Assembly (NCBI GenBank): GCA_964498395.1
Contig: CAZCHE010000004.1
Span: 418,419 to 482,418 of the forward strand
Reading direction: 5' to 3'
Origin: Parapedobacter sp964498395
GTDB lineage: Bacteria > Bacteroidota > Bacteroidia > Sphingobacteriales > Sphingobacteriaceae
DNA: 64,000 nt
Shown here piece by piece: positions 44,500 to 54,126 of the stretch. A program made the translations under genes and the position numbers. The notes beneath the pieces were generated by a model. It worked only from the letters and a program-made list of their open reading frames with translations. It made no database searches and was not told the DNA's origin. The stretch's first letter is position 1; every line of letters starts with the position of its first letter.

Positions 44500-44571
44500 G
44501 TTCCCGTAGTTCAATGGATAGAATTTCAGATTCCGGTTCTGAAGATAGGGGTTCGAATCCCTTCGGGAACA
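44500..44571 (+). tRNA. tRNA-Arg (anticodon CCG)
   Basis: The 72 bases fold as a cloverleaf. Acceptor GTTCCCG pairs with CGGGAAC, the anticodon stem TCAGA/TCTGA encloses the loop TTCCGGT with anticodon CCG, and the T arm has GGTTCGAATCC. CCA is not encoded. A strong terminator follows after 3 bases. Confidence 0.95.
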
Positions 44572-44574
44572 CAC

Positions 44575-44599
44575 AAAGCGCCGCATAGGCGCTTTTTTG
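44575..44599 (+). terminator. Rho-independent terminator of tRNA-Arg
   Basis: An 8-bp stem (AAAGCGCC with GGCGCTTT) and 5-base loop, with the U-run starting in the 3' arm (TTTTTT), immediately downstream of the tRNA. Confidence 0.88.
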
Positions 44600-44677
44600 T
44601 TTCCAAGGGGATGAGAACAGAAGGGTTGGCCGGGGTTCACGTTGCCGGTTGCCCGATGAAGCTACAAGCCCATCTTA

Positions 44678-45862
44678 TCATTCACCCGTCGAAATCTTTC
44701 TCGCCGAAACCCTTCGGTTCAAATCAAATGTCGCATAGATTTTTACGGCTAAGAGGACACCCATAAACCACAATAACGATGAATAGGTCAGGTAAGTAGC
44801 CAGTTTTCCAAACAGCAAAGGCATCAACGTTATTCCAATATAGGCACTGGCCATTTGCATGCCCATAATGGCCTGCGAGTGTTTTTCGCCAAAATTCCGT
44901 GGGGTTTCATGCAACAGGTTTGGAAATATCGGCGCGCAACCTAAACCGATCAGAAAGAAGCCGGGTAATAAAGTGACCTCAAACGGTAAGAATAAAACGA
45001 CCAACCCCGCTACAATAATCCCCTGGCCCAAATAAACCAGTTGTTTGTTGTTCAATCGCTCCGTCACAAAACCAGAAACGAAACGGCCAAACGTAATGCC
45101 GATATAATAAATCGAAACTAATTTCGCTGCATCGTCAGGCTCGAAACCTCGGATAAAAACCAAATAACTTGCACCCCATAGGCCAAAAGTCGCTTCAATG
45201 GCGCAGTAACAGAAAAAAGCAACTAAAGCGGGTTTTATCCCTTGAATGGCAAGCAATTTTTTAAATGGAGTAGTCGTTTTCTCCTCACTCCCCGTATGAT
45301 GGGCGGTCGTTCGTTTGACCCAAAGTGGAATAGCTATCAGTAATATCATGACCAAACACAGTTGGATCCAACCTACGGTATGGTAACCATCAGCCCATGG
45401 TTTGCCAAGTGCCAAATACCGAGACATGATCATTGGCCCCAGTGCGGCTCCAATACCCCAAAAGCAATGCAACCAATTCATATGCTTGGCTTCGTAGTGC
45501 AATGCCACGTAATTGTTAAGGGCTGTGTCTACGCAACCTGCCCCTAGTCCAAGTGGTATGGCCAACAGGCATAAGAAAATAAAATGCTGCGAATAAGAAA
45601 ATCCCAATAGCGCCAATGCTGTCATCAATACACTGACCGTGGTAATCGAGGCAACGCCAAAACGATCAATGAGCCTGGCACTTAACAAGCTGGAGATAAC
45701 GGTTCCCCCAGCTACAATCATCGAAATGATCCCCGCAAAATGAACCGGCACGTTTAAATCGATATACATCGTTGGCCACGCCGGACCCAATAATGAATCA
45801 GGTAAGCCTAGACTGATGAACGCCAGGTAAATGACAATTAAAAGAAGTGTTTTTTTTATCAC
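44678..45862 (-). CDS. Major facilitator superfamily transporter
   Basis: A 394-residue protein with 12 hydrophobic segments and an MFS-type first loop (ARLIDRFGVASITTV). The N-terminal SLGLPDSLLGPAWPTMYIDLNVPVHFAGIISMI and the later GLGCAPIFPNLLHETPRNFG resemble FucP/YfkF-like sugar or drug permeases. It starts at GTG (45862), 35 bases downstream of the panD stop codon in the same direction. Substrate unknown. Confidence 0.87.
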   Translation of the reverse strand: MIKKTLLLIVIYLAFISLGLPDSLLGPAWPTMYIDLNVPVHFAGIISMIVAGGTVISSLLSARLIDRFGVASITTVSVLMTALALLGFSYSQHFIFLCLLAIPLGLGAGCVDTALNNYVALHYEAKHMNWLHCFWGIGAALGPMIMSRYLALGKPWADGYHTVGWIQLCLVMILLIAIPLWVKRTTAHHTGSEEKTTTPFKKLLAIQGIKPALVAFFCYCAIEATFGLWGASYLVFIRGFEPDDAAKLVSIYYIGITFGRFVSGFVTERLNNKQLVYLGQGIIVAGLVVLFLPFEVTLLPGFFLIGLGCAPIFPNLLHETPRNFGEKHSQAIMGMQMASAYIGITLMPLLFGKLATYLTYSSLLWFMGVLLAVKIYATFDLNRRVSARKISTGE

Positions 45863-45897
45863 AGCGCCGAGTAGTATGATTCGCGGTAAAAGCCGGG

Positions 45898-46266
45898 TCA
45901 GTAACTATACTGCTCTACGGATTTGATTTGATTGTTTCCTTCTGTAAATACAAGAGTCGGTTGATAATTGTCTGCTTCATCGGGTGAAACATTTATGAAG
46001 GCAAGAATATGAACGATGTCTCCAACGGTAGCATGCAATGCGGCACCCCCGTTCATGCATACTTCACCGCTTCCCCTTTTGCCGGGTAAGACATAGGTCA
46101 TGATGCGGCTTCCATTGACAGCATTGTTGACATATACCTGTTCATATTTCTTGATACCTGCCGCATCGAGTAAATCTGCATCAATCGTGATAGATCCGTT
46201 ATAGGAAACATTGGCTTCCGTCACTTTCACGGTGTGAATCTTTGTTTTTAAGATGGTTAATTCCAT
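45898..46266 (-). CDS. panD: Aspartate 1-decarboxylase proenzyme
   Basis: A 122-residue pyruvoyl enzyme that makes beta-alanine for pantothenate and CoA. The autocleavage site is Gly24-Ser25 in VSYNGSITIDADLL, Lys9 of KTKIH is the conserved active-site lysine, and VLPGKRGSGEVCMNGGAALHATVGDIVHILAF corresponds to the typical PGxRGSGxxxxNGAAA..GD region. The usual Arg of TYV-type substrate contacts is replaced by S-R-I-M-T-Y, within normal family variation. It lies 24 bases after the papain-like gene. Confidence 0.9.
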   Translation of the reverse strand: MELTILKTKIHTVKVTEANVSYNGSITIDADLLDAAGIKKYEQVYVNNAVNGSRIMTYVLPGKRGSGEVCMNGGAALHATVGDIVHILAFINVSPDEADNYQPTLVFTEGNNQIKSVEQYSY

Positions 46267-46290
46267 GTATGTTTGTTGAATGAAGATAAG

Positions 46291-47362
46291 CTATTTAACT
46301 GCTTTTGGAGAGGAGAACTCAAAAACCCGTCCATTTTGTAAAATCTTGTAACGCGTGTGGCTAAAATCATAAGTGAATTGGTGGTCTGCTTCCGGATTAA
46401 AAGCCGGATCGCCATGCAATTCCATCACGTATTCGATTTCTCCCTGCATGTTATATCGGGTTACTTGATAGCCGGTTTGGCATCGAATGATATGTAACCA
46501 TATTCCTTCCCCTATACCACCTAACCATTGTGCCAAAAGAGGAACAGATTTACTTCTTACCGGTTCGTCAATTAGGCCGATACCATCATCTTTGGAAAGT
46601 TTTTCTGCCCGATTGCTATACAGGTTGTCTTTTAATAAATCCCATTGGAACTGCAAGGAAGCGGTCCGGTCTAATTTGAATTGTTCAGTCCGTCCATTTT
46701 CATAACAAGAAATCGTATAATCGGGAGAGGCGTTCACCACATTGCTTGTCGGGCTAGCCTTTAAACATTCTGGAAACAGGAGTTTTTTTACTCGAAAATC
46801 TGATTTTTGCATAGCTGCCGTCAATACCTGTACAACGTACCTTGAGCAACTATTGTTTGCTCGGGCAAACGCCCCATATCGGATTGGGCCCTTGGCAACC
46901 AAGGTTTCCGCAAACGCTACACCTTTTTCAAAAGAAACTGCCGGTGCCTGCGTATACAGCATCCTACCACCACCATGAGTAGCGTGTTCCAAACGCGCTA
47001 GTTCGTCGGTGATTTCGTTTATATTACTCACCAATTGCGTTGTCGAATCGAATTTTGCAGTCGTGTAGAGTTTTAACCTTGGGTCAAATCGAGCCGAACG
47101 GGCACGCCCATATCCCCGAGGAGTGATATATCGGCCAAAATCAAAATAACGTAGTTCACCCGATTGCCTATTCACCAATACAATGGCGGCATGGCCTACT
47201 TTGAAATTCAGGTTCTTCACTAGGCCAATTTGCTTCAAAAACCACATCCAGTACTCATCACCTAGCGCAGTTTTATCAGGCCAGGAAATGGGTATGGCAA
47301 TGTCGGCAAAGAGATCTGAGTCATCAGCTATTGCATTTTTGTGTTTTGTCTCTTCTACCTCC
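46291..47362 (-). CDS. DUF6695-like protein with candidate permuted papain-like (NlpC/YaeF-type) domain
   Basis: A 357-residue protein whose only available upstream start is TTG at 47364-47362; the next ATG is about 40 residues in. The N-terminal 200 residues have a His-before-Cys order (KVGHAAIVLVN, then NNSCSRYVVQVLTAAM) as in circularly permuted papain-like hydrolases (YaeF/LRAT/NlpC-P60 relatives), so His and Cys could be catalytic. The C-terminal part (about 220-357) is beta-rich. No signal peptide. It is probably co-transcribed with panD. The DUF6695 label is from memory. Confidence 0.65.
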
Positions 47363-47508
47363 AAGCTCTCAGTTTGTTATACATTTGCGGATTTGATGAA
47401 TCCCATTGAATCGAATCGTTTTCCTTTGTTCTCAAAACCGTGCCAAAATATTAATTTTTACCGTAAATTAAATTTTAATTCATAATCCGAAAAAATGCTA
47501 CCGATTAA

Positions 47509-47545
47509 GCGGCATGCTTAGCCCTACGGAGCTAAACAATGCCGC
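47509..47545. repeat. REP-like imperfect hairpin
   Basis: GCGGCA (47509-47514) pairs with TGCCGC (47540-47545) and an inner TTAG/CTAA pair flanks CCCTACGG, giving a 37-base hairpin with a CTACGGAGC-type core. Similar TAGCTCCGTAGGAGCTA palindromes are common as dispersed repeats in Bacteroidota and other phyla. It lies in the 283-base gap between the M14 peptidase 3' end and the papain-like gene; the gap holds nothing else recognisable. It lacks a U-run. Confidence 0.5.
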
Positions 47546-47647
47546 CGAAGTTTAAATGGTGTCTAATTAATGATGCTACCAAAACATACATGGTCGTCAT
47601 CACAGGAATTACAGTTTTACCAGCTATTCCTATAAGTTAACCATGCT

Positions 47648-49558
47648 TTATTCGCCTATGGTAATGGTTTTTTCCAAGTAACCACCACGCGTAGACGATA
47701 CTTTTACTTTGGCCTTGATGGATTGCTGTTTCTTCAATTGTACCTTGAATGAAACGGTTTTGGACTCCCCAGCCCCCGTATAACCAGCATAAATGGTTTT
47801 ATCGAAGGTTTCAGGGGTACTGATTACCACGTCAGCATCGGCGTAGCCTTTCAGTAACTCCCGGTCGATGTCCAGTGTCACGCGGTCTTCCTGTACGATT
47901 TTCACACGTTTAGCCTGTTCCAGGGCCACCGGAAGTTTGCCCACATTGGTCCATGATACCTTTACCTCGTATTCGTTGCCAGCCAACGGCGTCACGGCTA
48001 CGTCTTCAAGCTGTAATTGGGGTAATTCCAACGCCATCGCTACGTTGAACAGGGCTTGGTTTTTGGCCCATTTCTCCAGTTCGGCGGGGGGCGCATTTTG
48101 GGAGAAAAATTTGAATTCAGCTCCTCCGATTTCGACCTCACCCAATTGGGGATGGTCAAACTTGGTCCATGGCTTATAACCGCGTCCTCCGTTGAACTGC
48201 TGATCCCACAAGAAGCCATCGTATTCGTCTATTTCACCGTCGCCATCCAGGTCTTCGTGCTGCCCGCCATTCCATAGTTCATCTCCATACCATATCGCAC
48301 CGTAATAGAAATACCCGAAATCGGGGCCATGTCCAAAAAGGGGAGTGGGTTTCGTGGGATCGCCGGTAAGGCCGCTTACTTTATTGCGGGTGGCGTAGGT
48401 TTCATAAACATCGCCCGCCCATGGATAGCCGGTATGGGCGATGCCCAGACTGTCCATGTGTTCGTAGATGGCCCGATCTTCCGGGAACATGCTTTCGGCA
48501 CTCCGTGAGGTGGATGGTGGGCGCAGGTGCATTGGTACGCGGGTATCCATCGAATTGACCACTGAAATATGGGGATGCGAGAGTAACCACAGCACCACCG
48601 ACCGTGTTTCAGGCTCACTCAGCGGGTAGGCTCCGGCACCACCTTGGGTATATCCACGCCCGGTGGCGTCACCACCGCGGTCAGGACGCCAGTTTTCGGG
48701 GTAATTGCGGTGCAGGTCTAATCCACCGATGCCGTCTTCGTTATACCGGCCATCACCATCATTATCGATTCCTTCACTATATATGAACCAATCTCCTTTG
48801 CCATCCAGTACCCGCTTCATGAGCTGACCGGAGGGGTCGCGTGGGTCAATGATATAATTGGCTTTGTCCAGTTCATCCGGTTTCGCTTTGCGGCGCATTT
48901 GGTAGATAATGCCATCGCCGTCGAGGTCTTCCTCCGGATCCTCATCATAAAGCCCATCCCCATCGTTGTCATCTGGGCGGACCGTACTCCGATTGCGTTG
49001 GGCTGTGTGCATGTATAGGTTGACCCCGTCTGGATTATTTATGGGGCGGAGGTAGATGGTCTTGGTGTCTATAAGTTTAGTGATTTCGGGGTCTTTACCG
49101 TAGTTTTCGATGAGGTATTGGGTTAGCCACAATACACTCTCACTACTGGTGATTTCACCACTGTGTCGAACGCCTTCAAAAAAAGCAGCTGGTTTATCCG
49201 TGTGTTTGCCTGTTTTTTTATTGGTCAGCGTCATTTGGTAAATAGGCCTGCCTTCATAGCTCCTGTCCACTTCGTAAAAATCGATAAGATCTGGGTATTG
49301 ATCGGCCCACTTGCGATACCAATGGTAAATAACATCCGGTGTGTGGTATTTGTCGAATGTCAAGGTTTCCGATGGCTCGTATTCCACCTCATCAAAGCGT
49401 TGTTTTTTGAAATAACTGATGCCTGAACGTTCGCCTTTTACGGTATAGAATTTTGCTGTTGTGTCCGTTTCCGGCCATTTTTCAGGGGCAATGAGCGGTT
49501 GTTGGGCGAAGAGGAGGTAGGGGACGATACTGAATAATGAGAGTAATGCTCTTTTCAT
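47648..49558 (-). CDS. M14 family metallocarboxypeptidase with calcium-binding-like loops
   Basis: A 636-residue exported protein starting at MKRALLSLFSIVPYLLFAQ (ATG at 49558). The zinc-binding H132-x2-E135 (EGVRHSGEITSSE) and the substrate-binding NNPDGVN are clear M14 features. Inserted in the catalytic domain are acidic DxDxDG-type loops (DDNDGDGLYDEDPEEDLDGD at about 196-215, DNDGDGRYNEDG, and EDLDGDGEIDEYDG), like EF-hand or thrombospondin type-3 motifs. A C-terminal beta domain (about 530-636) follows. It is expected to act outside the inner membrane. Confidence 0.88.
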   Translation of the reverse strand: MKRALLSLFSIVPYLLFAQQPLIAPEKWPETDTTAKFYTVKGERSGISYFKKQRFDEVEYEPSETLTFDKYHTPDVIYHWYRKWADQYPDLIDFYEVDRSYEGRPIYQMTLTNKKTGKHTDKPAAFFEGVRHSGEITSSESVLWLTQYLIENYGKDPEITKLIDTKTIYLRPINNPDGVNLYMHTAQRNRSTVRPDDNDGDGLYDEDPEEDLDGDGIIYQMRRKAKPDELDKANYIIDPRDPSGQLMKRVLDGKGDWFIYSEGIDNDGDGRYNEDGIGGLDLHRNYPENWRPDRGGDATGRGYTQGGAGAYPLSEPETRSVVLWLLSHPHISVVNSMDTRVPMHLRPPSTSRSAESMFPEDRAIYEHMDSLGIAHTGYPWAGDVYETYATRNKVSGLTGDPTKPTPLFGHGPDFGYFYYGAIWYGDELWNGGQHEDLDGDGEIDEYDGFLWDQQFNGGRGYKPWTKFDHPQLGEVEIGGAEFKFFSQNAPPAELEKWAKNQALFNVAMALELPQLQLEDVAVTPLAGNEYEVKVSWTNVGKLPVALEQAKRVKIVQEDRVTLDIDRELLKGYADADVVISTPETFDKTIYAGYTGAGESKTVSFKVQLKKQQSIKAKVKVSSTRGGYLEKTITIGE

Positions 49559-49797
49559 GGTGTACTTTGTTAAAAATTGGGTTGTTTGGAACGTAAATCC
49601 ACCGGATAACGTATACAATATTATGCTATTTTGGTTTATTTGGCAATAAGGAAAAGGAAATATGGCGGTTTGTCACAACTTTGTTGGCATAGCTGAACAC
49701 GTCGGAACTTTTTTGATGTTACCGCTACTCCTTCGGACGCCCCGAAAGGCATCTATGTACATCGTTTTATGCTAGGCAGAATCAGCCAAACGAACCG

Positions 49798-50898
49798 TTA
49801 GACATTGAATCGGAAGTGCATGATATCGCCGTCTTGCACGATATACCCCTTGCCTTCGACACCGAGTTTGCCGGCTTCTTTCACGGCTGCTTCCGATCCA
49901 AAGGCGATGAAGTCTTCGTATTTGATTACTTCCGCCCGGATAAACCCTTTCTCAAAATCGGTATGGATAACGCCGGCAGCTTGCGGCGCTGTAAATCCAT
50001 TCTCAATGGTCCACGCACGCACTTCCTGTACGCCGGCTGTAAAATAAGTGGCTAGGTTCAGCAATTTGTATGCGGCGCGGATCAGCTTGTTTACCCCCGA
50101 TTCGTTGAGACCGAGGTCTTCCAGAAAGAGTTGGCGCTCTTCATAGCTATCCAATTGGGCGATTTCCGACTCGATTTGTGCAGAAATGACTAGCACTTCG
50201 GCATCTTCATCCTTAACCGCTTCCCGAACTCGATCCACATAGGCATTGCCAGTGTTTACAGCGGCCTCGTCTACGTTGCATACATAGAGGATGGGTTTGA
50301 CGGTCAATAATGCCAGATCGCTGATAAATTCAAAATCTTCTTCAGAAACGGAAGCGGTACGTGCCGATTTGCCCGACTCGAGGTGGCTTTTCACGATGGA
50401 AAGGATCTCATAGCTTCGTTTCGCCTCTTTATCCCCACCGGTTTTGGCTTGCTTTTCCACTTTTTGGATGCGTTTGACAACCGTATCCAGGTCTTTCAAT
50501 TGCAGTTCGGTGTCGATGATCTCTTTATCGCGCACAGGATCTACAGATCCGTCCACGTGTATGACATTGCCATCATCAAAACAGCGCAGCACATGGATGA
50601 TGGCATCTGTATTGCGAATATTTCCAAGAAACTGGTTGCCCAATCCCTCACCTTTGCTGGCACCTTTTACCAATCCTGCGATATCGACAATTTCAATGGT
50701 ATTGGGAACCACGCGTTGTGGCTTTACCAGCTCGGCCAACTTATTCAACCGCTCGTCAGGTACGGTAATCACCCCCACGTTGGGTTCGATGGTACAAAAA
50801 GGAAAATTTGCTGCCTGCGCCTTTGCGTTGGAAAGGCAATTGAATAATGTTGATTTACCTACGTTGGGTAGGCCTACGATGCCGCACTGTAATGCCAT
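49798..50898 (-). CDS. ychF: Redox-regulated ATPase YchF (Obg-family)
   Basis: A 366-residue cytosolic protein of standard YchF length: G1 GLPNVGKST near residue 8, IEPNVGVITVPDERL, the G3 region DIAGLVKGASKGEGLGNQFLGNIR, a coiled coil (about 130-160), the non-canonical G4 (NVDE) that favours ATP over GTP, and a C-terminal TGS domain ending GYIVQDGDIMHFRFNV. It is ribosome-associated. Its promoter is divergent from the Rieske gene. Confidence 0.95.
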   Translation of the reverse strand: MALQCGIVGLPNVGKSTLFNCLSNAKAQAANFPFCTIEPNVGVITVPDERLNKLAELVKPQRVVPNTIEIVDIAGLVKGASKGEGLGNQFLGNIRNTDAIIHVLRCFDDGNVIHVDGSVDPVRDKEIIDTELQLKDLDTVVKRIQKVEKQAKTGGDKEAKRSYEILSIVKSHLESGKSARTASVSEEDFEFISDLALLTVKPILYVCNVDEAAVNTGNAYVDRVREAVKDEDAEVLVISAQIESEIAQLDSYEERQLFLEDLGLNESGVNKLIRAAYKLLNLATYFTAGVQEVRAWTIENGFTAPQAAGVIHTDFEKGFIRAEVIKYEDFIAFGSEAAVKEAGKLGVEGKGYIVQDGDIMHFRFNV

Positions 50899-50923
50899 GA
50901 ATTGTCAATTTTGTAAAACGGTG

Positions 50924-50931
50924 CAAAGATA
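50924..50931 (-). promoter_or_regulatory. ychF promoter -7 box (TATCTTTG)
   Basis: The minus strand reads TATCTTTG, a full TAnnTTTG match, 26 bases before the ATG at 50898. It faces away from an identical box at 50955-50962. Confidence 0.5.
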
Positions 50932-50954
50932 ATAATATCGGCGAAAGAAAATCT

Positions 50955-50962
50955 TATCTTTG
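50955..50962 (+). promoter_or_regulatory. Rieske gene promoter -7 box (TATCTTTG)
   Basis: TATCTTTG ends 7 bases before the ATG at 50970, so the transcript would begin at or next to the start codon and be essentially leaderless. The identical octamer serves ychF in the opposite direction 23 bases away. Confidence 0.5.
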
Positions 50963-50969
50963 GATAGCA

Positions 50970-51305
50970 ATGAAGTGGATCAAATTAGAAGACGCCGTTA
51001 TTCCCCAAACAGATGGTATCCGGAAAGTGAACATTGGTGGTAAACGGGTCTGTGTCATCCGAAATGGTGATCAGCTACACGCCACTTCCGCGCGCTGCCC
51101 CCATGCCGGTGCCGACCTTTCCGGCGGATGGTGCGAACAGGGGCGGTTGATCTGCCCATATCACCGACATGCCTTTGATTTGGAAAGTGGCAGGGGGGAT
51201 GCAGGCCAAGGGAATTACATTACCATATATCCGCTTGAACAGCGGGCCGATGGATGGTTTATCGGGTTGAAAGAAAGCTGGTTGGGCAAGTGGTTTAGTC
51301 GATAG
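50970..51305 (+). CDS. Rieske [2Fe-2S] ferredoxin-like protein
   Basis: A 111-residue single-domain Rieske protein with C43-x-H45 (ARCPHAGADLSGGWC) and C62-x2-H65 (LICPYHRHAFDLESG) cluster ligands. It resembles the small NirD/dioxygenase-ferredoxin type: no membrane anchor, no disulfide pair of bc1-type proteins. It should pass electrons to an oxygenase or reductase that is not encoded nearby. Confidence 0.9.
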   Translation: MKWIKLEDAVIPQTDGIRKVNIGGKRVCVIRNGDQLHATSARCPHAGADLSGGWCEQGRLICPYHRHAFDLESGRGDAGQGNYITIYPLEQRADGWFIGLKESWLGKWFSR

Positions 51306-51433
51306 CTTGGTTTTTGAGGCACTTGATAGATAAGTCGTTAGCCGACAACGACGAATGTGCGTAACCATTTCTCTTATTTTGCGTCTTAAGGATAGAGATC
51401 TAATTATTTTATTACATAACACCTAATCTCACC

Positions 51434-53236
51434 ATGCATATGCGTTTACTCGTATTCTCTATTTTGTTGGTATTTTCATCTTCGGCTGTTTTGGGGCAGA
51501 CACTTGCTCCAAAAGCGGCATTAGTTGGCATCGATTCACTGCTGGAAGGAGTACTCCGTGATTATCATGTTGCGGGCTTCTCGGTGGCTGTGGTGCATAA
51601 AGACAGTGTCATTTACGCGAAAGGTTTTGGCTACCGCGACTATGAAAAAAAATTACCTGCCACACCCCATACCCTGTATGCCATCGGCTCTTCAACCAAG
51701 GCCTTTACGGCGGCGTTGGTCGGAAAGCTGTTTGGCGATAGCATTTCGCTAGACGATAAGGTCACCGGGCATTTGCCCCAACTTCGTTTTCAGGATGGCC
51801 GGGAAGCCAATGTGACCGTTCGCGATTTGATGGTGCACCGTACAGGGTTGTCGCGTTATGATTATTCGTGGTACGTGTTTAATGCGGATGCACGCGATAG
51901 CCTATTGCAAAGGGTAGTGCATATGAAACCTAATGCTGATTTGCGTGCAAGGTGGCAATACAACAACTTTATGTACCTGGCCCAAGGGATGATTGCCGAG
52001 CGAATGACAGACAAAACATGGGAGGAAAATATCAGTACACATTTCTTCGGTCCACTAGGAATGAAACGCTCCAACTTCGATGTGCATGACATGGCCGCCG
52101 ATACCAATGCCTCAAGAGGTTACACCGTTACGAAACACGATGCTATCAAACTGGTACCTTATTTTGAAATTCGAGGCATGGGGCCGGCTGGAAGCATCAA
52201 TAGTAGTGTTTTGGAGATGGCCGATTGGCTCAAGGTCTGGATTAATGGCGGAAAGCATGGAGACAGTGAAATCATCCCAGCCGCCTATGTGCGGGATGCG
52301 ATGAGTTCGCACATGGTCATTGGCTCCGGACTTCCTGGCAAGAAATATCCCGATGTGCACCTTTCAAACTACGGTTTGGGCTGGATGATTGGCTCCTACA
52401 GGGGGCATTACGAAGTGGAGCATGGCGGCAACATTGACGGCTTTTCCGCCAGTGCGGCATTTTTTCCGAGTGATTCGCTTGGCATCGTGGTGTTAACCAA
52501 TCAAAATGGATCTGCAGTGCCGGGGGTGGTGCGTAACTTCATCGCGGATCGGGTATTGGATTTGCCCTTCGTGAATTGGAATACCCAAACGGTCAAAAAG
52601 GATACCGCCGAGGTGGATACGGCCAAACAAGAAGATGTCGCCCGGATAAAGGGAACGCGACCAACCCATGTGCTAAGTGATTATACGGGCCATTATGAAC
52701 AACCCGCTTACGGCAAGTTTACCGTCAATCTCCACGGCGATACGCTGAAAGCTACGCTGGGCAAGGAACGTTTTGGATTGAGTCATTATCACTATGATGT
52801 GTTTGAGCTGAAAGAAATACACGACGATGGCCGTATGGATACCACCGATGGGGGGATTCGGGTCAACTTCCGTACGGGTTTTGATGGACAAGTCTCTGGT
52901 GCGGCGGTCATCATGGACGATCCGTCTGGTGATCCGGTGGAATTCAAACGGCAACCCTTAGCCAAGGACGTGTCCGAGGAGCAACTGCACGTGTATGTCG
53001 GTATGTATGAGCTTGCTGGGATGCGCGTGAAAATCACCATCGACGATGGAGTGCTTTTCATGGATGTGCCGGGGCAGACCAATTATGAAACCATCGCACA
53101 GGGCGACCACTATTTTAAGATGAAGGACCTAAATGGGTTTGCCATCCGTTTTGAAGTGGATGATGTGACAGGCAATGCAACCGCCTTGCACGCCATACAG
53201 CCCAACGGAACGTTCAAGGCCGTGCGGGTGGATTGA
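51434..53236 (+). CDS. Class C beta-lactamase-family serine hydrolase (exported)
   Basis: A 600-residue exported protein with a signal peptide (to about VLGQ). The beta-lactamase domain (about 30-380) has S86-S-T-K89 (AIGSSTKAFTAALVG) as the SxxK nucleophile motif, a YNN in RWQYNNFMYLAQG as YxN and HGG in EVEHGGNIDGFSAS. The C-terminal 200 residues form a DUF3471-like beta domain (LSDYTGHYEQPAYGKFTVNLHGDTL). These enzymes are usually D-aminopeptidases, peptidoglycan or ester hydrolases rather than drug-resistance enzymes. Monocistronic. Confidence 0.88.
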   Translation: MHMRLLVFSILLVFSSSAVLGQTLAPKAALVGIDSLLEGVLRDYHVAGFSVAVVHKDSVIYAKGFGYRDYEKKLPATPHTLYAIGSSTKAFTAALVGKLFGDSISLDDKVTGHLPQLRFQDGREANVTVRDLMVHRTGLSRYDYSWYVFNADARDSLLQRVVHMKPNADLRARWQYNNFMYLAQGMIAERMTDKTWEENISTHFFGPLGMKRSNFDVHDMAADTNASRGYTVTKHDAIKLVPYFEIRGMGPAGSINSSVLEMADWLKVWINGGKHGDSEIIPAAYVRDAMSSHMVIGSGLPGKKYPDVHLSNYGLGWMIGSYRGHYEVEHGGNIDGFSASAAFFPSDSLGIVVLTNQNGSAVPGVVRNFIADRVLDLPFVNWNTQTVKKDTAEVDTAKQEDVARIKGTRPTHVLSDYTGHYEQPAYGKFTVNLHGDTLKATLGKERFGLSHYHYDVFELKEIHDDGRMDTTDGGIRVNFRTGFDGQVSGAAVIMDDPSGDPVEFKRQPLAKDVSEEQLHVYVGMYELAGMRVKITIDDGVLFMDVPGQTNYETIAQGDHYFKMKDLNGFAIRFEVDDVTGNATALHAIQPNGTFKAVRVD

Positions 53237-53241
53237 GCAAT

Positions 53242-54126
53242 CTAAAGATAAGCACGTAAATTCCGTTGCAACTGACCAAGGTAGGATTCGCCAAACAAGT
53301 TGAAGTGTACCAGCAAGGGATAGAGGTTCCATAGGTCGATGCGCTGCTCCCAACCGCGCTGTAAGGGATAGGCCTCGTGATAGGCTGCATAAAACCGGCT
53401 GGAGAACCCACCAAACAGTTTAGTCATGGCGATATCCATTTCCCGGTGTCCATAGTATACGGCGGGGTCAATCAGCACTGGCCGGTTACCGGAGGTAATC
53501 AGGTAATTACCTCCCCACAGGTCACCATGCAGGAGGGAAGCGGGCTCTTGAGGGTAGAGCGTGTCCAATCGGGCGAATAACTGCTCAAATTGCTTTTGCA
53601 GCTTGTGGTCAATCAATCCATTTTTTACGAAATTCAACTGATATTGCAAGCGTTGCCGGATGAAAAACGCCGTCCAGTTGGGTGATGGCGTGTTGGATTG
53701 CGGTAAACTTCCGATGAAATTGTCATGGTCTAAGCCAAACGTATCGGCTTGCCGCCGATGCAGGTTAGCCGCCATACGGCCTAGTCGCTCCTGTGCAGCA
53801 TCGCTCGACTTATCTTCCGTTGGCAGCCACTCCATCAATAGGAATGCGTCGTCATTGGCCTGTCCGATGGTAAATGTGCGGGGTGCCTCAATCCCGGGAG
53901 TTGCCCGCAGGAGTGCCAACCCATTTGATTCGGCCAAAAACATACGATTGGCGTTAGCAGCAGGGTTTACCTTGACGAAATAAGCCGCCGATCGGGTGTT
54001 GATTTGGTAGGCTTGATTGATGTCTCCACCGGTGACGGGCACAATGGTCTGAATGTGGAAGTCATCGGGAGAGACGGTCCTGACGGCTGTCGCTAAGGTG
54101 CTGAAGAGCGGTTGAGGCAAAAGCAT
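53242..54126 (-). CDS. Fructosamine kinase family protein
   Basis: A 294-residue kinase-like fold protein with LLHGDLWGGNYLI (catalytic Asp in HGDLW.GN) and VLIDPAVYYGHREMDIAMTKLFGGF (metal-binding D and the family's YYGHREMD..M..LFGGF motif), both diagnostic. It phosphorylates ketosamines so that glycated amines break down. It is convergent with the serine hydrolase gene, 5 bases between stops. Confidence 0.92.
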   Translation of the reverse strand: MLLPQPLFSTLATAVRTVSPDDFHIQTIVPVTGGDINQAYQINTRSAAYFVKVNPAANANRMFLAESNGLALLRATPGIEAPRTFTIGQANDDAFLLMEWLPTEDKSSDAAQERLGRMAANLHRRQADTFGLDHDNFIGSLPQSNTPSPNWTAFFIRQRLQYQLNFVKNGLIDHKLQKQFEQLFARLDTLYPQEPASLLHGDLWGGNYLITSGNRPVLIDPAVYYGHREMDIAMTKLFGGFSSRFYAAYHEAYPLQRGWEQRIDLWNLYPLLVHFNLFGESYLGQLQRNLRAYL

